Below are positions 17,612-26,472 of a stretch of 64,000 nucleotides of DNA, one piece after another. A model generated the notes under the pieces. It was given only the letters and a program-made list of their open reading frames with translations. It searched no databases and was not told the DNA's origin. The DNA lies in assembly GCF_003026455.1 (NCBI RefSeq), contig NZ_PYMB01000003.1, positions 372,001 to 436,000 of the forward strand, in the 5' to 3' direction. The position numbers and the translations under genes were made by a program. This DNA is from Photobacterium rosenbergii (lineage in GTDB: Bacteria > Pseudomonadota > Gammaproteobacteria > Enterobacterales > Vibrionaceae). The number at the start of each line of letters is the position of its first letter. Positions within the stretch are counted from its first letter, which is position 1.

Positions 17612-17815
17612 ATGAACCGTTCACAATATAAAATTATTGCACAACGCATCTTCAAATCTGAAAACCAGCGTATTGCTGTTGAAGCTGTGATTTTCGAAGG
17701 CCTATCTAGCTATGAAGCAGAGAAGCGTTTCGATGTGCCTAAAGGTACCCTTTCACGCAACGTACGTAAGTACAAGCGTGAGGTAGAGTACCTAAACACT
17801 GTTGTAGCGGCATAG
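17612..17815 (+). CDS. Small helix-turn-helix protein, KorA/TrfB-like
   Basis: 67 residues from the ATG at 17612. Nearly the whole protein is a helix-turn-helix: FKSENQRIAVEAVIFEGLSS, YEAEKRFDVPKGTLSRNVRKYKRE. The pattern GLSxYEAEKRFxVPKGTLSRxVRKY recalls TrfB/KorA-type and related small repressors. The frame continues upstream to 17543, but that part looks non-coding and neither start has a good Shine-Dalgarno sequence. It follows the Hsp70 gene on the same strand after 109 bases and ends in a strong terminator. A regulatory link to the Hsp70 genes is only suggested by position. Confidence 0.65.
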   Translation: MNRSQYKIIAQRIFKSENQRIAVEAVIFEGLSSYEAEKRFDVPKGTLSRNVRKYKREVEYLNTVVAA

Positions 17816-17840
17816 TTAAACCCGCTCGAATCCATAATTA

Positions 17841-17877
17841 AAAAAACGGAGAATGACAACATTCTCCGTTTTTTTAT
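17841..17877. terminator. Strong bidirectional terminator
   Basis: Fifteen-base perfect stem AAAAAACGGAGAATG / CATTCTCCGTTTTTT with an ACAA loop and T7 on the plus side. The A-run on the left makes it work on the minus strand too, for the convergent ABC permease gene. Confidence 0.93.
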
Positions 17878-17897
17878 ATCTGAGGGTAGTACTTGGA

Positions 17898-18743
17898 CTA
17901 CATCATCCTTAGCATATCATCCCGCCCTCTCAGCCAGCAGCTCATCAAGAACAAACCCACTCCAACCAACAACATAACCAGATGGGAAAAAACACCGAAA
18001 CCAGCAAAAACGCTCAAGGCAGACGATCCCGTCAAAATTGAGAACGGTAAGCCATAAATCTCTGAAAGCACATTGCCGACTTCGCTTGAGCCTGTCGCCT
18101 GAAACATCGCAATTTTAAATAAGATCACCACTAAAATCGCTGCAAGAAGTGGGTAGCGAGTAAGCTGTGACAGTGCCATAAACCCTGCGCCAAGGGGAAA
18201 CAACGCAATACTCATTAATCCCAACCGACCTAGAAACTCAAACCAATGAGAAACTAAATTGGCAAAAGAAATCCCCCAACTCGCCATCAGGTCTTGAGTT
18301 AACCAAATGGTTGCCATTATCCAGATAATAAAATCGGCGGCCAGCATCAAGATAGATGCAATCAACGGGATGACTATTAGGGCAAAAACCATTTTGGCCG
18401 CTACGGCCTGATAATCTGAAACCGGCATTGAACGCCAAAACAGCAAGCTTCCCTCTTGCTTTTCTTTGCGTAGTGTTTTGGGTACGTATATAAAAAACAA
18501 AACTAAGTAGACAACACCAGCCACAACTTCATTTAGTTTGCCGATAAGGCCCGCAAATGTTCCTTGAGCAATCCCCCAATCAATGATCCCTTGCCCACTT
18601 GATTGAACGGAGAATGAGACATTGTCTCCTTGCATGACAAAAACAAAATTGATAATGGCAAAAGCCAGCAATAAAAGCGGAAGCCGAACGACAATACGGT
18701 GTTCAATCAGCTCTTTTTCCAGCAGAGTAAACCAAGCTCTCAT
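17898..18743 (-). CDS. ABC-2 type transporter permease
   Basis: 281 residues with about six hydrophobic segments and no extracytoplasmic domain, typical of the membrane half of an ABC-2 exporter. The N-terminus MRAWFTLLEKELIEHR and the FIYVPKTLRKEKQEGSLLFWRSMPVSD segment are common in permeases paired with bacitracin/YtrB-like ATPases. Start and upstream stop overlap as ATGA, so synthesis is coupled to the ATPase gene. The substrate is unknown; no substrate-binding protein or regulator gene is attached. Confidence 0.82.
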   Translation of the reverse strand: MRAWFTLLEKELIEHRIVVRLPLLLLAFAIINFVFVMQGDNVSFSVQSSGQGIIDWGIAQGTFAGLIGKLNEVVAGVVYLVLFFIYVPKTLRKEKQEGSLLFWRSMPVSDYQAVAAKMVFALIVIPLIASILMLAADFIIWIMATIWLTQDLMASWGISFANLVSHWFEFLGRLGLMSIALFPLGAGFMALSQLTRYPLLAAILVVILFKIAMFQATGSSEVGNVLSEIYGLPFSILTGSSALSVFAGFGVFSHLVMLLVGVGLFLMSCWLRGRDDMLRMM

Positions 18744-19594
18744 GCTTCCTCCTGCTGCAGCGCAATAAACACTTCGGACATGGAAGGCTCGCTGACCTCG
18801 CCTAACGCTACAAGCTTATCTGCTTTAACATTTTCATATATATACATAGATTCTTTTACCCCTTGCTGAATATATAGGGGCCTTGCAGCTTCAGCTTGGC
18901 GCTTGTTTTCTTCTATTACACAGACCTTTTGAAAACGGCCCATTATCTCTTCAACCGTACCAGCAGCTACTGATTTCCCTTTCTTTAAAATCAGCAAGTC
19001 TGTCAGTAGATGAGCGACTTCTTCAATTTCATGGCTGGCAATAACCATTGAACGCTCACCTTGCTTCAGCCAGTCCATCAACTGATTATAGAAGCGCTCT
19101 CTGAACATCAAATCCAGACCTAACGTAGGTTCGTCCAATATCAACAAACGGACATCAGCAGACATAACTAAAGCTAAATGGAGTTGTACCTTCATTCCCT
19201 TTGAAAGGCGGCCAATCTTAGTCGATGACTTAATGTCGGTTTGAGATAAATATTTTTCTGCTAAAGCAAGATCGAAATTAGGGTGTACACCAGCACTATA
19301 TTTAATTATCTGTTTTACTGTCATCCACTCTGGAAGAACAGCAACATCGGAGAGATAGGCCAAGTCACGTACTACTTTAACGCGCTCTTTCCTTGGCTCG
19401 AGACCAAAAACACTTAATGCTCCATCGTAGTCATGAGCACCGAGTAAACATTTAATTAGCGATGACTTACCAGCACCATTATGGCCGAGGATACCTAACA
19501 CCTGCCCCGGTTGAATGGTAAGATTAATGCCCATTAACGCTCGAAACTTACCGTAACTTTTTCCAAGCTGTTGCGCTTCTACCAACGTATCCAC
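18740..19594 (-). CDS. ABC transporter ATP-binding protein
   Basis: 284 residues, cytoplasmic ATPase of the pair. Walker A GHNGAGKSSL (~38-47), signature-like LSKGMKVQLHLALVM (~133) with the Gly-Gly of LSGGQ replaced by Lys-Gly, Walker B LLILDEPTLGLD and switch His ASHEIEEV are all visible. A ~70-residue C-terminal tail follows the core. It starts with GTG, with AAGG about nine bases before it. Resembles ATPases of ABC-2 exporters acting in antibiotic or envelope-stress response; the true cargo cannot be inferred. Confidence 0.85.
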   Translation of the reverse strand: MDTLVEAQQLGKSYGKFRALMGINLTIQPGQVLGILGHNGAGKSSLIKCLLGAHDYDGALSVFGLEPRKERVKVVRDLAYLSDVAVLPEWMTVKQIIKYSAGVHPNFDLALAEKYLSQTDIKSSTKIGRLSKGMKVQLHLALVMSADVRLLILDEPTLGLDLMFRERFYNQLMDWLKQGERSMVIASHEIEEVAHLLTDLLILKKGKSVAAGTVEEIMGRFQKVCVIEENKRQAEAARPLYIQQGVKESMYIYENVKADKLVALGEVSEPSMSEVFIALQQEEA

Positions 19595-19912
19595 TATTTA
19601 ACCTTTTCAGCTAATGTTATTTCTTACATAAGCATACTATCAGGAACACATTCGCCCTAATACCGTTAATGTGGATACGAGTATATGTATTTAGAGACAA
19701 TGCACGCTGTGTAGTAACAGTGTGCATATAATATAAAGAAAGAAATGTGCCAATTGATTGATTGACACATTTAAGAGGCATATAAGGGGTTACTCTAAGT
19801 CAAATAGAGTAAAAGTTCTGAAGCTAGGATGTTCAGAAGACTTTAAATTAGCTTAACCACACTCTACCGAATGCTGGCTAATATCTACAATTAACAGTTA
19901 GAAGCGCGATTG
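19595..19912. other. Gene-free AT-rich spacer with two hairpins
   Basis: 318 bases. A stem at 19743-19754/19761-19772 (AAATGTGcCAAT / ATTGaCACATTT) and another near 19813-19843 (TTCTGAA / TTCAGAA core) lie 3' to the minus-strand gene at 19913-20239. Both are followed by T-rich sequence on that strand, so they are probable terminators. The rest should hold the ABC operon promoter. Confidence 0.45.
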
Positions 19913-20239
19913 TTATTCTTCGAATTGATCAACCAAATCTTCAGGAACGACACCATCTTTTTCCATAAGGGCCAAGATTTCCATCATTCTTACCTGGCGG
20001 GCTTCTTCTTTAAACTCATGAAGAACAGCAATAAGGTTGTTAATTTTGTGTAGAGGCATGCGTTTAATCACAGCCTTTTGGCGACCCGGTACTTCATCAG
20101 CAAAATCAATCAGTACTTGGCGGTAGTCAACACGCTCTTCTTTTACGACACCGGTTTTTGTATCAACTTTAACGGTTTTCGCTTCAACACTATTAAGCAT
20201 TGCTGATAAAGCTTTTTCAGCAGCTGCAAAGTTATCCAT
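19913..20239 (-). CDS. Small acidic coiled-coil-like protein, function unknown
   Basis: 108 residues, not recognised as a named family. The N-terminal half contains MDNFAAAEKALSAMLNSVE and a basic middle (GRQKAVIKRMPLHKINNLI). The C-terminal 45 residues form a charged amphipathic helix ending LALMEKDGVVPEDLVDQFEE. That last part faintly recalls the H-NS oligomerisation segment (IADGIDPNELL), but no H-NS DNA-binding motif is present. The ATG at 20239 has AAGAGG eight bases upstream, so this is a real gene; an in-frame TTG at 20242 is ignored. It stands alone between gene-free stretches. Confidence 0.6.
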   Translation of the reverse strand: MDNFAAAEKALSAMLNSVEAKTVKVDTKTGVVKEERVDYRQVLIDFADEVPGRQKAVIKRMPLHKINNLIAVLHEFKEEARQVRMMEILALMEKDGVVPEDLVDQFEE

Positions 20240-20861
20240 CAATATTACCTCTTAAACTGAATATCAAGCAGAGTGATCACAAGCAATTATATGAGCTTTT
20301 TCGTGATGTCATGATGATACGCAAATAACATTCTAAAATATTGTACCTTGCATCAAGGCAAGAGAATTCTTGTCATATTGAACCACATCCAATGCAGCAC
20401 AGAAGTTGTTAGAAGCAATGAGTGGCAATAGTTAAGGAACTACTAAGGGTAGATGCGCTGATAATACCTCTTGTTAGAATCCTTGTGAACATAAATTTAA
20501 GGAAATTATCAAATATTCAGCAATCAGAAGGGTTTGATTGCATATTGTCATTGTGGACTAGGGTGAACACTTTAGCAAATTGATTCGTCACAACTAATTC
20601 ATGAACCTTTGAGCAACAGGCCCAATCAAACGGCAAAACAAAATTCCCAAGTAAGAAACAATAACTTTCAATATCTTAGCTTGTACTTCAATTCCCTACT
20701 TTGGGATCACACTTTTCTACTATCACTTTGTTGAGACCTTAACGATAACGTTTGGTTTCAGGTTATTCAGGGTTTTATTGTCCTGCACTTCAGTCATTAC
20801 GCAAAAAAAAGCATCCAGGCAATATCCTTATCTCCCCTTCACAGCACTACGTTATCAAAGC

Positions 20862-20981
20862 ATGAATAAGCCTAACGGAAAATGGCTTCAAGTTAGCATC
20901 GAAAACGCTAACCCATCGATATACCGAGTGAAGCTATCGCAAGAATGCTGGCACCAGGTCCAACCACTAGCCCTTTTCTAG
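20862..20981 (+). CDS. Possible 39-codon small protein
   Basis: A frame encoding MNKPNGKWLQVSIENANP...ECWHQVQPLALF. Composition is protein-like and it lies in an otherwise empty region, but no ribosome-binding site is visible and no family is recognised. It may well be chance. The frame is open further upstream to 20778, but that part reads as non-coding. Confidence 0.2.
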   Translation: MNKPNGKWLQVSIENANPSIYRVKLSQECWHQVQPLALF

Positions 20982-21087
20982 TAATTGTCCGTCTCGTGTA
21001 ACAATAAAGGATTGATTACTTTTAAATCAGATAGATAGTTTTATCACGAATAATGAGAGGCAGGTTTTATTTTGGATTAACCGCCTA

Positions 21088-21115
21088 TTGCATTCTTTCC
21101 TTTGTATTGTAGAAT
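21088..21115 (+). promoter_or_regulatory. Candidate sigma-70 promoter of tRNA-Pro
   Basis: TTGCAT (21088-21093) and TAGAAT (21110-21115) are separated by 16 bases. The -10 matches consensus at five of six positions, the -35 only at three. Initiation near 21122 would give a leader of ~38 bases before the tRNA. Confidence 0.4.
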
Positions 21116-21159
21116 TTAAAACGATTCTCAGCTAAAGCAATGAATATAAAGCCTTTTGG

Positions 21160-21236
21160 CGGACATTAGCGCAGTTTGGTAGCGCACTACTCTGGGGGAG
21201 TAGGGGTCGCTGGTTCAAATCCAGTATGTCCGACCA
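21160..21236 (+). tRNA. tRNA-Pro (anticodon GGG)
   Basis: Full cloverleaf of 77 bases with encoded CCA. Acceptor CGGACAT pairs with ATGTCCG; D stem is GCGC/GCGC; anticodon stem CTACT/AGTAG encloses loop CTGGGGG with GGG at positions 34-36; T arm is GCTGG-TTCAAAT-CCAGT. It reads CCC and CCU proline codons. The flanks are odd: AAAGCCTTTTGG before and CCAAAAGGCTTT after (starting inside the CCA end) are perfectly complementary, which would lengthen the acceptor stem by 12 pairs in the precursor. Confidence 0.97.
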
Positions 21237-21484
21237 AAAGGCTTTTGTTTTTCCCGCCATCTGACCCACAGCACCCTTGCAAGCGTAATCATTATATTAG
21301 GCGCGTATTTGACGCTGATTTTACACAACAGACTCAATCGATTAGGTTAAACTACTGAAACGCAGAATCGTATTTTTTCGCTATTAGCAACACAAGGGAA
21401 TTAGTCGCACATGTACTATCTTGACAGCCAGAGAGGCATTTTTTCTCTGGCCGCATTTTCAGCCAAGTCAGATGCCGAGACGTT

Positions 21485-22162
21485 ATGAAGATATTGAATA
21501 TCATACGTTTCAGTGCAATAGGCTGTATTCTCGTCATCTCAAGCATATTATTGATCGACAGATGGTTCTCCGATCAGGCTTCATCTCGTATTTTTGACAA
21601 CACGCAGGCCACCCCTGCCCGATCTATTGGTTTAGTCTTAGGGACAAGTAAATACATTGCGAAATCCCTTAACCCCTACTACCAGTATCGAATCGATGCC
21701 GCTTTGCAGCTTTATCAAGAAGGGAAAGTCAATATCTTGCTGCTAAGTGGTGATAATGCCCATCGTTCCTACAATGAACCATGGACGATGAAACGTGACT
21801 TGTTGAGGTCTGGCATACCAGAGCAAGACATTGTGTTGGATTATGCCGGTTTTCGAACCCTCGATTCAGTAGTAAGGGCTAAGAGTGTTTTTGATGCTAA
21901 CCACTTTGTCATCATTACTCAGCGCTTTCACTGTGAGCGGGCCCTCTTCATTGCAGACCGAAATCAAATTGATGCGATTTGCCTTTCTGTCCCTGAGCCA
22001 AAAGGCTTAGCCGGGCTTAAAATACGAACCCGTGAAGTGCTTGCTAGGATCAAAGCGCTTATCGATGTGTATATCCTTGATATGAAGCCTAAATTTGCAG
22101 GCCCGAAAGAGCCGATTGAAAAAGAGCCCATTGAGTTAGAAGGTCCGAACCTCCCTACTTGA
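21485..22162 (+). CDS. sanA: SanA, DUF218/YdcF family envelope protein
   Basis: 225 residues. One N-terminal membrane segment (~8-26, IIRFSAIGCILVISSILLID) is followed by a DUF218 domain with VLGTSKY, LLLSGDNAHRSYNEPWTM, VLDYAGFRTLDSVVRAK and ITQRFHCERALFIA, all close to E. coli SanA. SanA affects the outer-membrane permeability barrier and vancomycin exclusion; its biochemical action is not known. The tail is proline- and glutamate-rich. Single gene, with its own strong terminator. The Shine-Dalgarno signal is weak. Confidence 0.88.
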   Translation: MKILNIIRFSAIGCILVISSILLIDRWFSDQASSRIFDNTQATPARSIGLVLGTSKYIAKSLNPYYQYRIDAALQLYQEGKVNILLLSGDNAHRSYNEPWTMKRDLLRSGIPEQDIVLDYAGFRTLDSVVRAKSVFDANHFVIITQRFHCERALFIADRNQIDAICLSVPEPKGLAGLKIRTREVLARIKALIDVYILDMKPKFAGPKEPIEKEPIELEGPNLPT

Positions 22163-22764
22163 CGCTCAATACTTCTCTTAATAAAAATACATACCCAGTC
22201 ATGCGCTGGGTATGTATTTTTATCACATCATGATTGAGCTTTCTCTTATTTCAAAGTAGAAGTGCCATTAGTTATAACCTGGCTTGCTTTGGATAAACTC
22301 CCAAATGACTTAATAAATTTTGCTCTTACATTACGAACATGTACCTGTGCATCCTGCCTTATACGCTTCCTGGTTCCTTCCTGTTTCATACTTCCTGCCA
22401 ACAATTAATAATCAAAACTATATCACTGGCGCTTATGATACCTTTAGCATAAAGACAGGCAACAAGCATAAACGAGAACACGCAATCTATGAGAGCGATA
22501 TCACAATGATTGATACCAAAAAGTAAAAAGCCAATTCAGCGATATTTGTATGATATTTATTAATAAAAATCAGAAATAAAAATGGGTACTTTTCTACACA
22601 TTCCCACTTAATAACCTCACAATTCATTCAATCAAATCGTCAAACGACCAACAATTAGACACACAGGCATTAACAAAATCAAAACAGTTGATAACATTCA
22701 TCTCGAGTCACCTTAGTGCAAAAGATTGCATGTGATAACTATAATCAGATGAAAGGAAACAACT
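22163..22764. other. Spacer between sanA and the DASS transporter gene
   Basis: About 600 bases. Contains the sanA terminator and, near 22740-22745, a perfect TATAAT 20 bases before the DASS start codon; no good -35 is spaced to it. An open frame at 22320-22526 is not protein-like and is not called. Otherwise empty. Confidence 0.45.
22183..22221 (+). terminator. Intrinsic terminator of sanA
   Basis: Sixteen-base perfect stem AAAAATACATACCCAG / CTGGGTATGTATTTTT with a seven-base loop, 20 bases after the sanA stop codon. Confidence 0.88.
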
Positions 22765-24135
22765 ATGACAGCCTTGACTATGACACTACGCAAGTGGCTG
22801 TTTGACCGGAACAGTATTATTCTGCTGGCAGACATCGCCCTCTTTACCCTACTATTAAATACCTTACCTTTTGAAAAAGAAGTGGTTGTTGGTCTTAGTA
22901 TTCTTGCTTTCGTTGCAGTACTTTGGCTGACAGAAGCACTGCATGTCAGCATTACTGCGATTTTGGTCCCCATCCTTGCCGTCGGCTTTGATATTTTCCC
23001 AACGCCCGCAGCGCTGAGTAATTTTGCCAACCCTATCATCTTCCTCTTCCTTGGCGGCTTTGCACTTGCTGCGGCGCTGCACAAACAAGAGCTAGATAAA
23101 GCCATAGCTGATAAGGTGCTACTCATCGCTCAAGGCCGTATGTCGGTTGCTGTATTTATGTTATTTGGTGTTTCAGCAGCCCTTTCAATGTGGATCAGTA
23201 ACACGGCGACAACCGCAATGATGCTTCCGCTGGTACTTGGTGTACTAAATAAAGTTAACGCTAAGAGCGAACGCAGTACTTATGTCTTCGTACTACTTGG
23301 TATTGCCTACTGTGCAAGTATCGGTGGTATCGCAACAGTTGTTGGTAGCCCCCCTAATGCTATTGCAGCAGCAGAGGTTGGCTTGAGCTTCACTGAGTGG
23401 ATGGCGTTCGGTCTACCTGTCTCGATTGTATTGTTACCGATTACCGTTGCTCTGCTTTACTTCATCCTGAAACCAAACCTTAAACATACCTTCGAATTAG
23501 ACCACAAACCTGTTGAATGGAATAACAGTAAACTTGCCACTCTAATTATCTTCGGTATCACGGTTATGCTGTGGATCTTCAGCAAGCCAATCAATGGCAT
23601 GTTGGGTGGCTTCAAGAACTTCGACACCTTGGTTGCCCTGTCAGCTATCGTTATGCTGGGTGCATCTCGCGTAGTTCAATGGAAAGATATTGAAAAATCA
23701 ACAGATTGGGGTGTGTTACTACTGTTCGGTGGTGGTATCTGTCTAAGTAACGTATTAAAAGCGACAGGCACCAGTGTATTCCTAGCGCACAGCTTGAGTG
23801 GCTTCCTTGAGCAAGCAGGTCTGTTCTTTACCATCTTGGTTATCGCAGGTTTCGTAGTATTCCTGACTGAATTTGCGAGTAACACAGCGAGTGCGGCACT
23901 ACTAGTTCCTGTCTTTGCGACTGTTGCAGAAGCACTTGGCGTATCCCCAGTTATTCTGTCAGCGCTAATTGCCGTTGCTGCTTCTTGCGCATTCATGTTA
24001 CCGGTTGCGACACCACCTAACGCCATCGTGTTTGGCTCAGGTCACATCAAGCAATCTGACATGATGAAAGTCGGTATTTACTTGAACATTCTTTGTATTG
24101 CGGCCCTATCAGCACTTGCATATCTGTTCTGGTAA
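22765..24135 (+). CDS. DASS (SLC13) family Na+:dicarboxylate/anion symporter
   Basis: 456 residues, ~11 membrane segments, same family as V. cholerae VcINDY. The two inverted-repeat substrate/sodium motifs are intact: [11 protein letters not shown] (~145-155) and [11 protein letters not shown] (~373-383), with [16 protein letters not shown] and [15 protein letters not shown] after them. It probably imports C4-dicarboxylates such as succinate with sodium; sulfate or citrate cannot be excluded. AAAGGA precedes the ATG. Transcribed alone and convergent with the oxidoreductase gene. Confidence 0.88.
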   Translation: MTALTMTLRKWLFDRNSIILLADIALFTLLLNTLPFEKEVVVGLSILAFVAVLWLTEALHVSITAILVPILAVGFDIFPTPAALSNFANPIIFLFLGGFALAAALHKQELDKAIADKVLLIAQGRMSVAVFMLFGVSAALSMWISNTATTAMMLPLVLGVLNKVNAKSERSTYVFVLLGIAYCASIGGIATVVGSPPNAIAAAEVGLSFTEWMAFGLPVSIVLLPITVALLYFILKPNLKHTFELDHKPVEWNNSKLATLIIFGITVMLWIFSKPINGMLGGFKNFDTLVALSAIVMLGASRVVQWKDIEKSTDWGVLLLFGGGICLSNVLKATGTSVFLAHSLSGFLEQAGLFFTILVIAGFVVFLTEFASNTASAALLVPVFATVAEALGVSPVILSALIAVAASCAFMLPVATPPNAIVFGSGHIKQSDMMKVGIYLNILCIAALSALAYLFW

Positions 24136-24164
24136 TCACTAGCCGTTCAAGTATTCAAAATCAA

Positions 24165-24192
24165 AAAGGGTGGTCATTGACCACCCTTTCTT
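24165..24192. terminator. Bidirectional terminator, DASS transporter / oxidoreductase
   Basis: Stem GGGTGGT / ACCACCC with loop CATTG, framed by AAAAA and TTTCTTT. It lies between convergent genes and can serve both. Confidence 0.85.
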
Positions 24193-24203
24193 TATTGGCT
24201 GAT

Positions 24204-25184
24204 TTACATTTCATCTGCCGGGAAACGGACACCTATAATGCCCCTTGCCTGCGTAGTAATAGCGCTGACTATCTGGGTACGTAGCAGCCCATCATGGTTA
24301 ACCACACCGGCCTGATACAAACGGGCAAACTCTTCTGCTTCGTAACGCATCGCATTTTCATCTTGTTCAACGCTTAAGTCGACCACAGGCTCATCACGGC
24401 GACAAAGCTTAACCCCATGACATTCAGATATAAAATCAATCAGTAAGGTCCCCTGCTCTCCTTGGATTTCACTCGGGATAACCCCATCACTGACTTTTGA
24501 GTGAGCAATAGTGACATCAAAATCTTGATAGTGAAGCACTAACGTACCGTGGGCATCTACCCCGGAATCGAGCAAACTTCCTTGCGCCGTCATACTGCTT
24601 GGCTCACCAAACAATGCAATGGCACTGCTCAGTGGATATACGCCAATATCCATTAAGGAGCCGTTGGAAAACGCCGGGTTAAAGGTATTGGGATTCTCAC
24701 CATTAAGGTATTTTTGGTAACGTGAAGAGTATTGGCAATATGAAAAGTAGGCTTTACGGACACGGCCAAGTTTAGGTAACGCTTTTTTAATCACTTCAAA
24801 GTTAGGCACATAGGTGGCTTTCATCGCCTCAAACAGCAGTACCTGCTTTTCAACAGCAAGCTCAACCAACTCCTGAACTTCGGTAATATTTGACGCCAGT
24901 GGTTTCTCACCAATGACATGTTTACCTGCATTGATAAACACTTTAGCTTGAGGAGCATGCAGTGAATTAGGGCTCGCGATATACACCGCATCGATCACAT
25001 CACTGTTTGCAAGATCGTCCAACGAGTCATAACATTCTACTTGACCATACTTACTGGCAAACTCCGCCGCTTTTTCCAGTTTTCTTGAGTAAACCGCTGC
25101 CAATTGATATTGCCCAGTCGATAGTGCCGCACTGATAAAGCGATCCGTTATCCAGTTAGTACCGATTACACCCAAACGAATCAT
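24204..25184 (-). CDS. Gfo/Idh/MocA family NAD(P)-dependent oxidoreductase
   Basis: 326 residues, cytoplasmic. An N-terminal Rossmann fold (LGVIGTNWITDRFI, residues 3-16) is followed by the family EKP motif (VIGEKPLA, ~90-97). The C-terminal α/β domain includes MDIGVYPLSSAIALFG, matching the substrate-site GxxxD-type region. Closest in feel to dehydrogenases of the YvaA/trans-dihydrodiol type acting on sugar-like substrates; the substrate is unknown. AAGGAAATAACC precedes the ATG. Single gene. Confidence 0.85.
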   Translation of the reverse strand: MIRLGVIGTNWITDRFISAALSTGQYQLAAVYSRKLEKAAEFASKYGQVECYDSLDDLANSDVIDAVYIASPNSLHAPQAKVFINAGKHVIGEKPLASNITEVQELVELAVEKQVLLFEAMKATYVPNFEVIKKALPKLGRVRKAYFSYCQYSSRYQKYLNGENPNTFNPAFSNGSLMDIGVYPLSSAIALFGEPSSMTAQGSLLDSGVDAHGTLVLHYQDFDVTIAHSKVSDGVIPSEIQGEQGTLLIDFISECHGVKLCRRDEPVVDLSVEQDENAMRYEAEEFARLYQAGVVNHDGLLRTQIVSAITTQARGIIGVRFPADEM

Positions 25185-25339
25185 TGGTTATTTCCTTATG
25201 GTTATTAGCTATGCACAGTGTAACAAATAGTGACTTCTGACATAACCTCAAGTTCTGTACAGAGAATAACCGTAACCCTTGTGTTAACAGTCAGTTATAG
25301 TTTATTTTGGTTTAGCCAAATAAAAATACGAGTGAAGTT

Positions 25340-26410
25340 ATGTACTACGCGGAAATTACTGGATGGGGAAAGTGCCTCCCCCCTACAGAGCTCAGCAATA
25401 CCGAGCTTAGCCAATTTGTTGATACTTCTGATGAATGGATTCGAACGCGTACCGGAATAGAATCTAGACGCATTAGTCATGTGAATACCTCTGAACTTGC
25501 CCGAGTCGCAGGCGCGAGAGCACTCGCGGCTGCAGGTGTCGATGCCTCAGAGCTCGATTTAATCATTATTGCCACCTGCTCTCCTGATACCCTAGTCCCG
25601 AATATTGCCTCTAAAGTACAGCTTGACCTTGGTGCTACCAAGGCTGCAGCCTTTGACATGAACGCTGCTTGTACTGGTTTTCTTTATGGTTTGGAAACAG
25701 CCACCAAAATGATCCAAGCCGGGAACTACCAGCACGTATTAGTGATCGGCGCAGAGCGCCTTTCATGGTACCTAGACTGGAGCCAACGAGATACTGCCGT
25801 GCTTTTCGGTGATGGCGCAGGGGCTGCTGTTTTAAGCCGCTCCACTCAAATGTCAGGCTTACTTGATGCCCAGCTAGGTTGCGATCCTGAAGGTAGAGAC
25901 GTGCTGGCTATTCCAGAGTTCGGCACAGCCATGGACCGCTTCAATCCTGATGCCGGCCATTTTGCCTTTAACTTTGTGGGCAGGGAAATCTTCCGCCGCG
26001 CTGTTCGCGGTATGGGAACTGCGGCCAATACTGTGTTGCACCGTGCCAACCTAACGCAAGACGATATAGATGTGGTTATTCCCCATCAGGCAAACCAAAG
26101 GATCATTGAAGCCCTGTGTGATCACGCAAAGATCCCTCAAGAAAAAGCGTTTATCAATATTCACCAGTACGGCAATACCTCCGCAGCTACCGTCCCTATT
26201 GCGTTATGCGAAGCCGTTGAACAAGGCCGAATTAAACCTGGTGACACCATTTTATCTGCCGCTTTTGGTGCGGGGTTAACTTGGGGGGCATCGGTTATCA
26301 AGTGGGGTCAACGTGTCACACCAGTAAATGAAACCGATATCTCACTGCCAGAATGCCACCAAACAGCAACTGAGCTACTAGCAAACGCAATCAAGCATTG
26401 CACCAAATAA
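25340..26410 (+). CDS. Ketoacyl-ACP synthase III (second FabH-type enzyme)
   Basis: 356 residues. The catalytic triad is visible: Cys111 ([13 protein letters not shown]), His249 ([10 protein letters not shown]) and Asn279 ([11 protein letters not shown]). It condenses an acyl-CoA primer with malonyl-ACP. Main FabH proteins sit inside the fab gene cluster and have ~316 residues; this copy stands alone and carries a ~30-residue C-terminal extension ([15 protein letters not shown]...). Vibrios commonly have such a second FabH on chromosome 2. It may use a different primer or serve as a bypass. GAGTGAAG precedes the ATG. Confidence 0.88.
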   Translation: MYYAEITGWGKCLPPTELSNTELSQFVDTSDEWIRTRTGIESRRISHVNTSELARVAGARALAAAGVDASELDLIIIATCSPDTLVPNIASKVQLDLGATKAAAFDMNAACTGFLYGLETATKMIQAGNYQHVLVIGAERLSWYLDWSQRDTAVLFGDGAGAAVLSRSTQMSGLLDAQLGCDPEGRDVLAIPEFGTAMDRFNPDAGHFAFNFVGREIFRRAVRGMGTAANTVLHRANLTQDDIDVVIPHQANQRIIEALCDHAKIPQEKAFINIHQYGNTSAATVPIALCEAVEQGRIKPGDTILSAAFGAGLTWGASVIKWGQRVTPVNETDISLPECHQTATELLANAIKHCTK

Positions 26411-26433
26411 TAAAGAAATAGAGCCCCTTAATA

Positions 26434-26463
26434 AAAAACCAGCAATCATGGTTGCTGGTTTTT
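26434..26463. terminator. Terminator, FabH-type gene / diguanylate cyclase
   Basis: Twelve-base stem AAAAACCAGCAA / TTGCTGGTTTTT with loop TCATGG between convergent genes. A-run and T-run on the two sides fit termination in both directions. Confidence 0.9.
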
Positions 26464-26472
26464 CTCAATAAC

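Larger units (their letters stand above)
20240..21159. other. Long gene-poor region before tRNA-Pro
   Basis: About 920 bases. The only candidate coding stretch is a 39-codon frame at 20862-20981 without a good Shine-Dalgarno sequence. Otherwise it carries the promoter of the upstream minus-strand gene at its left end and the tRNA promoter at its right end. No hairpin with a T-run was found. A small RNA gene cannot be excluded. Confidence 0.4.

Noticed and set aside
22320-22526. 68-codon frame between sanA and the DASS gene
   Set aside because: Unusual composition (His, Tyr, Thr), no Shine-Dalgarno sequence, no family resemblance.
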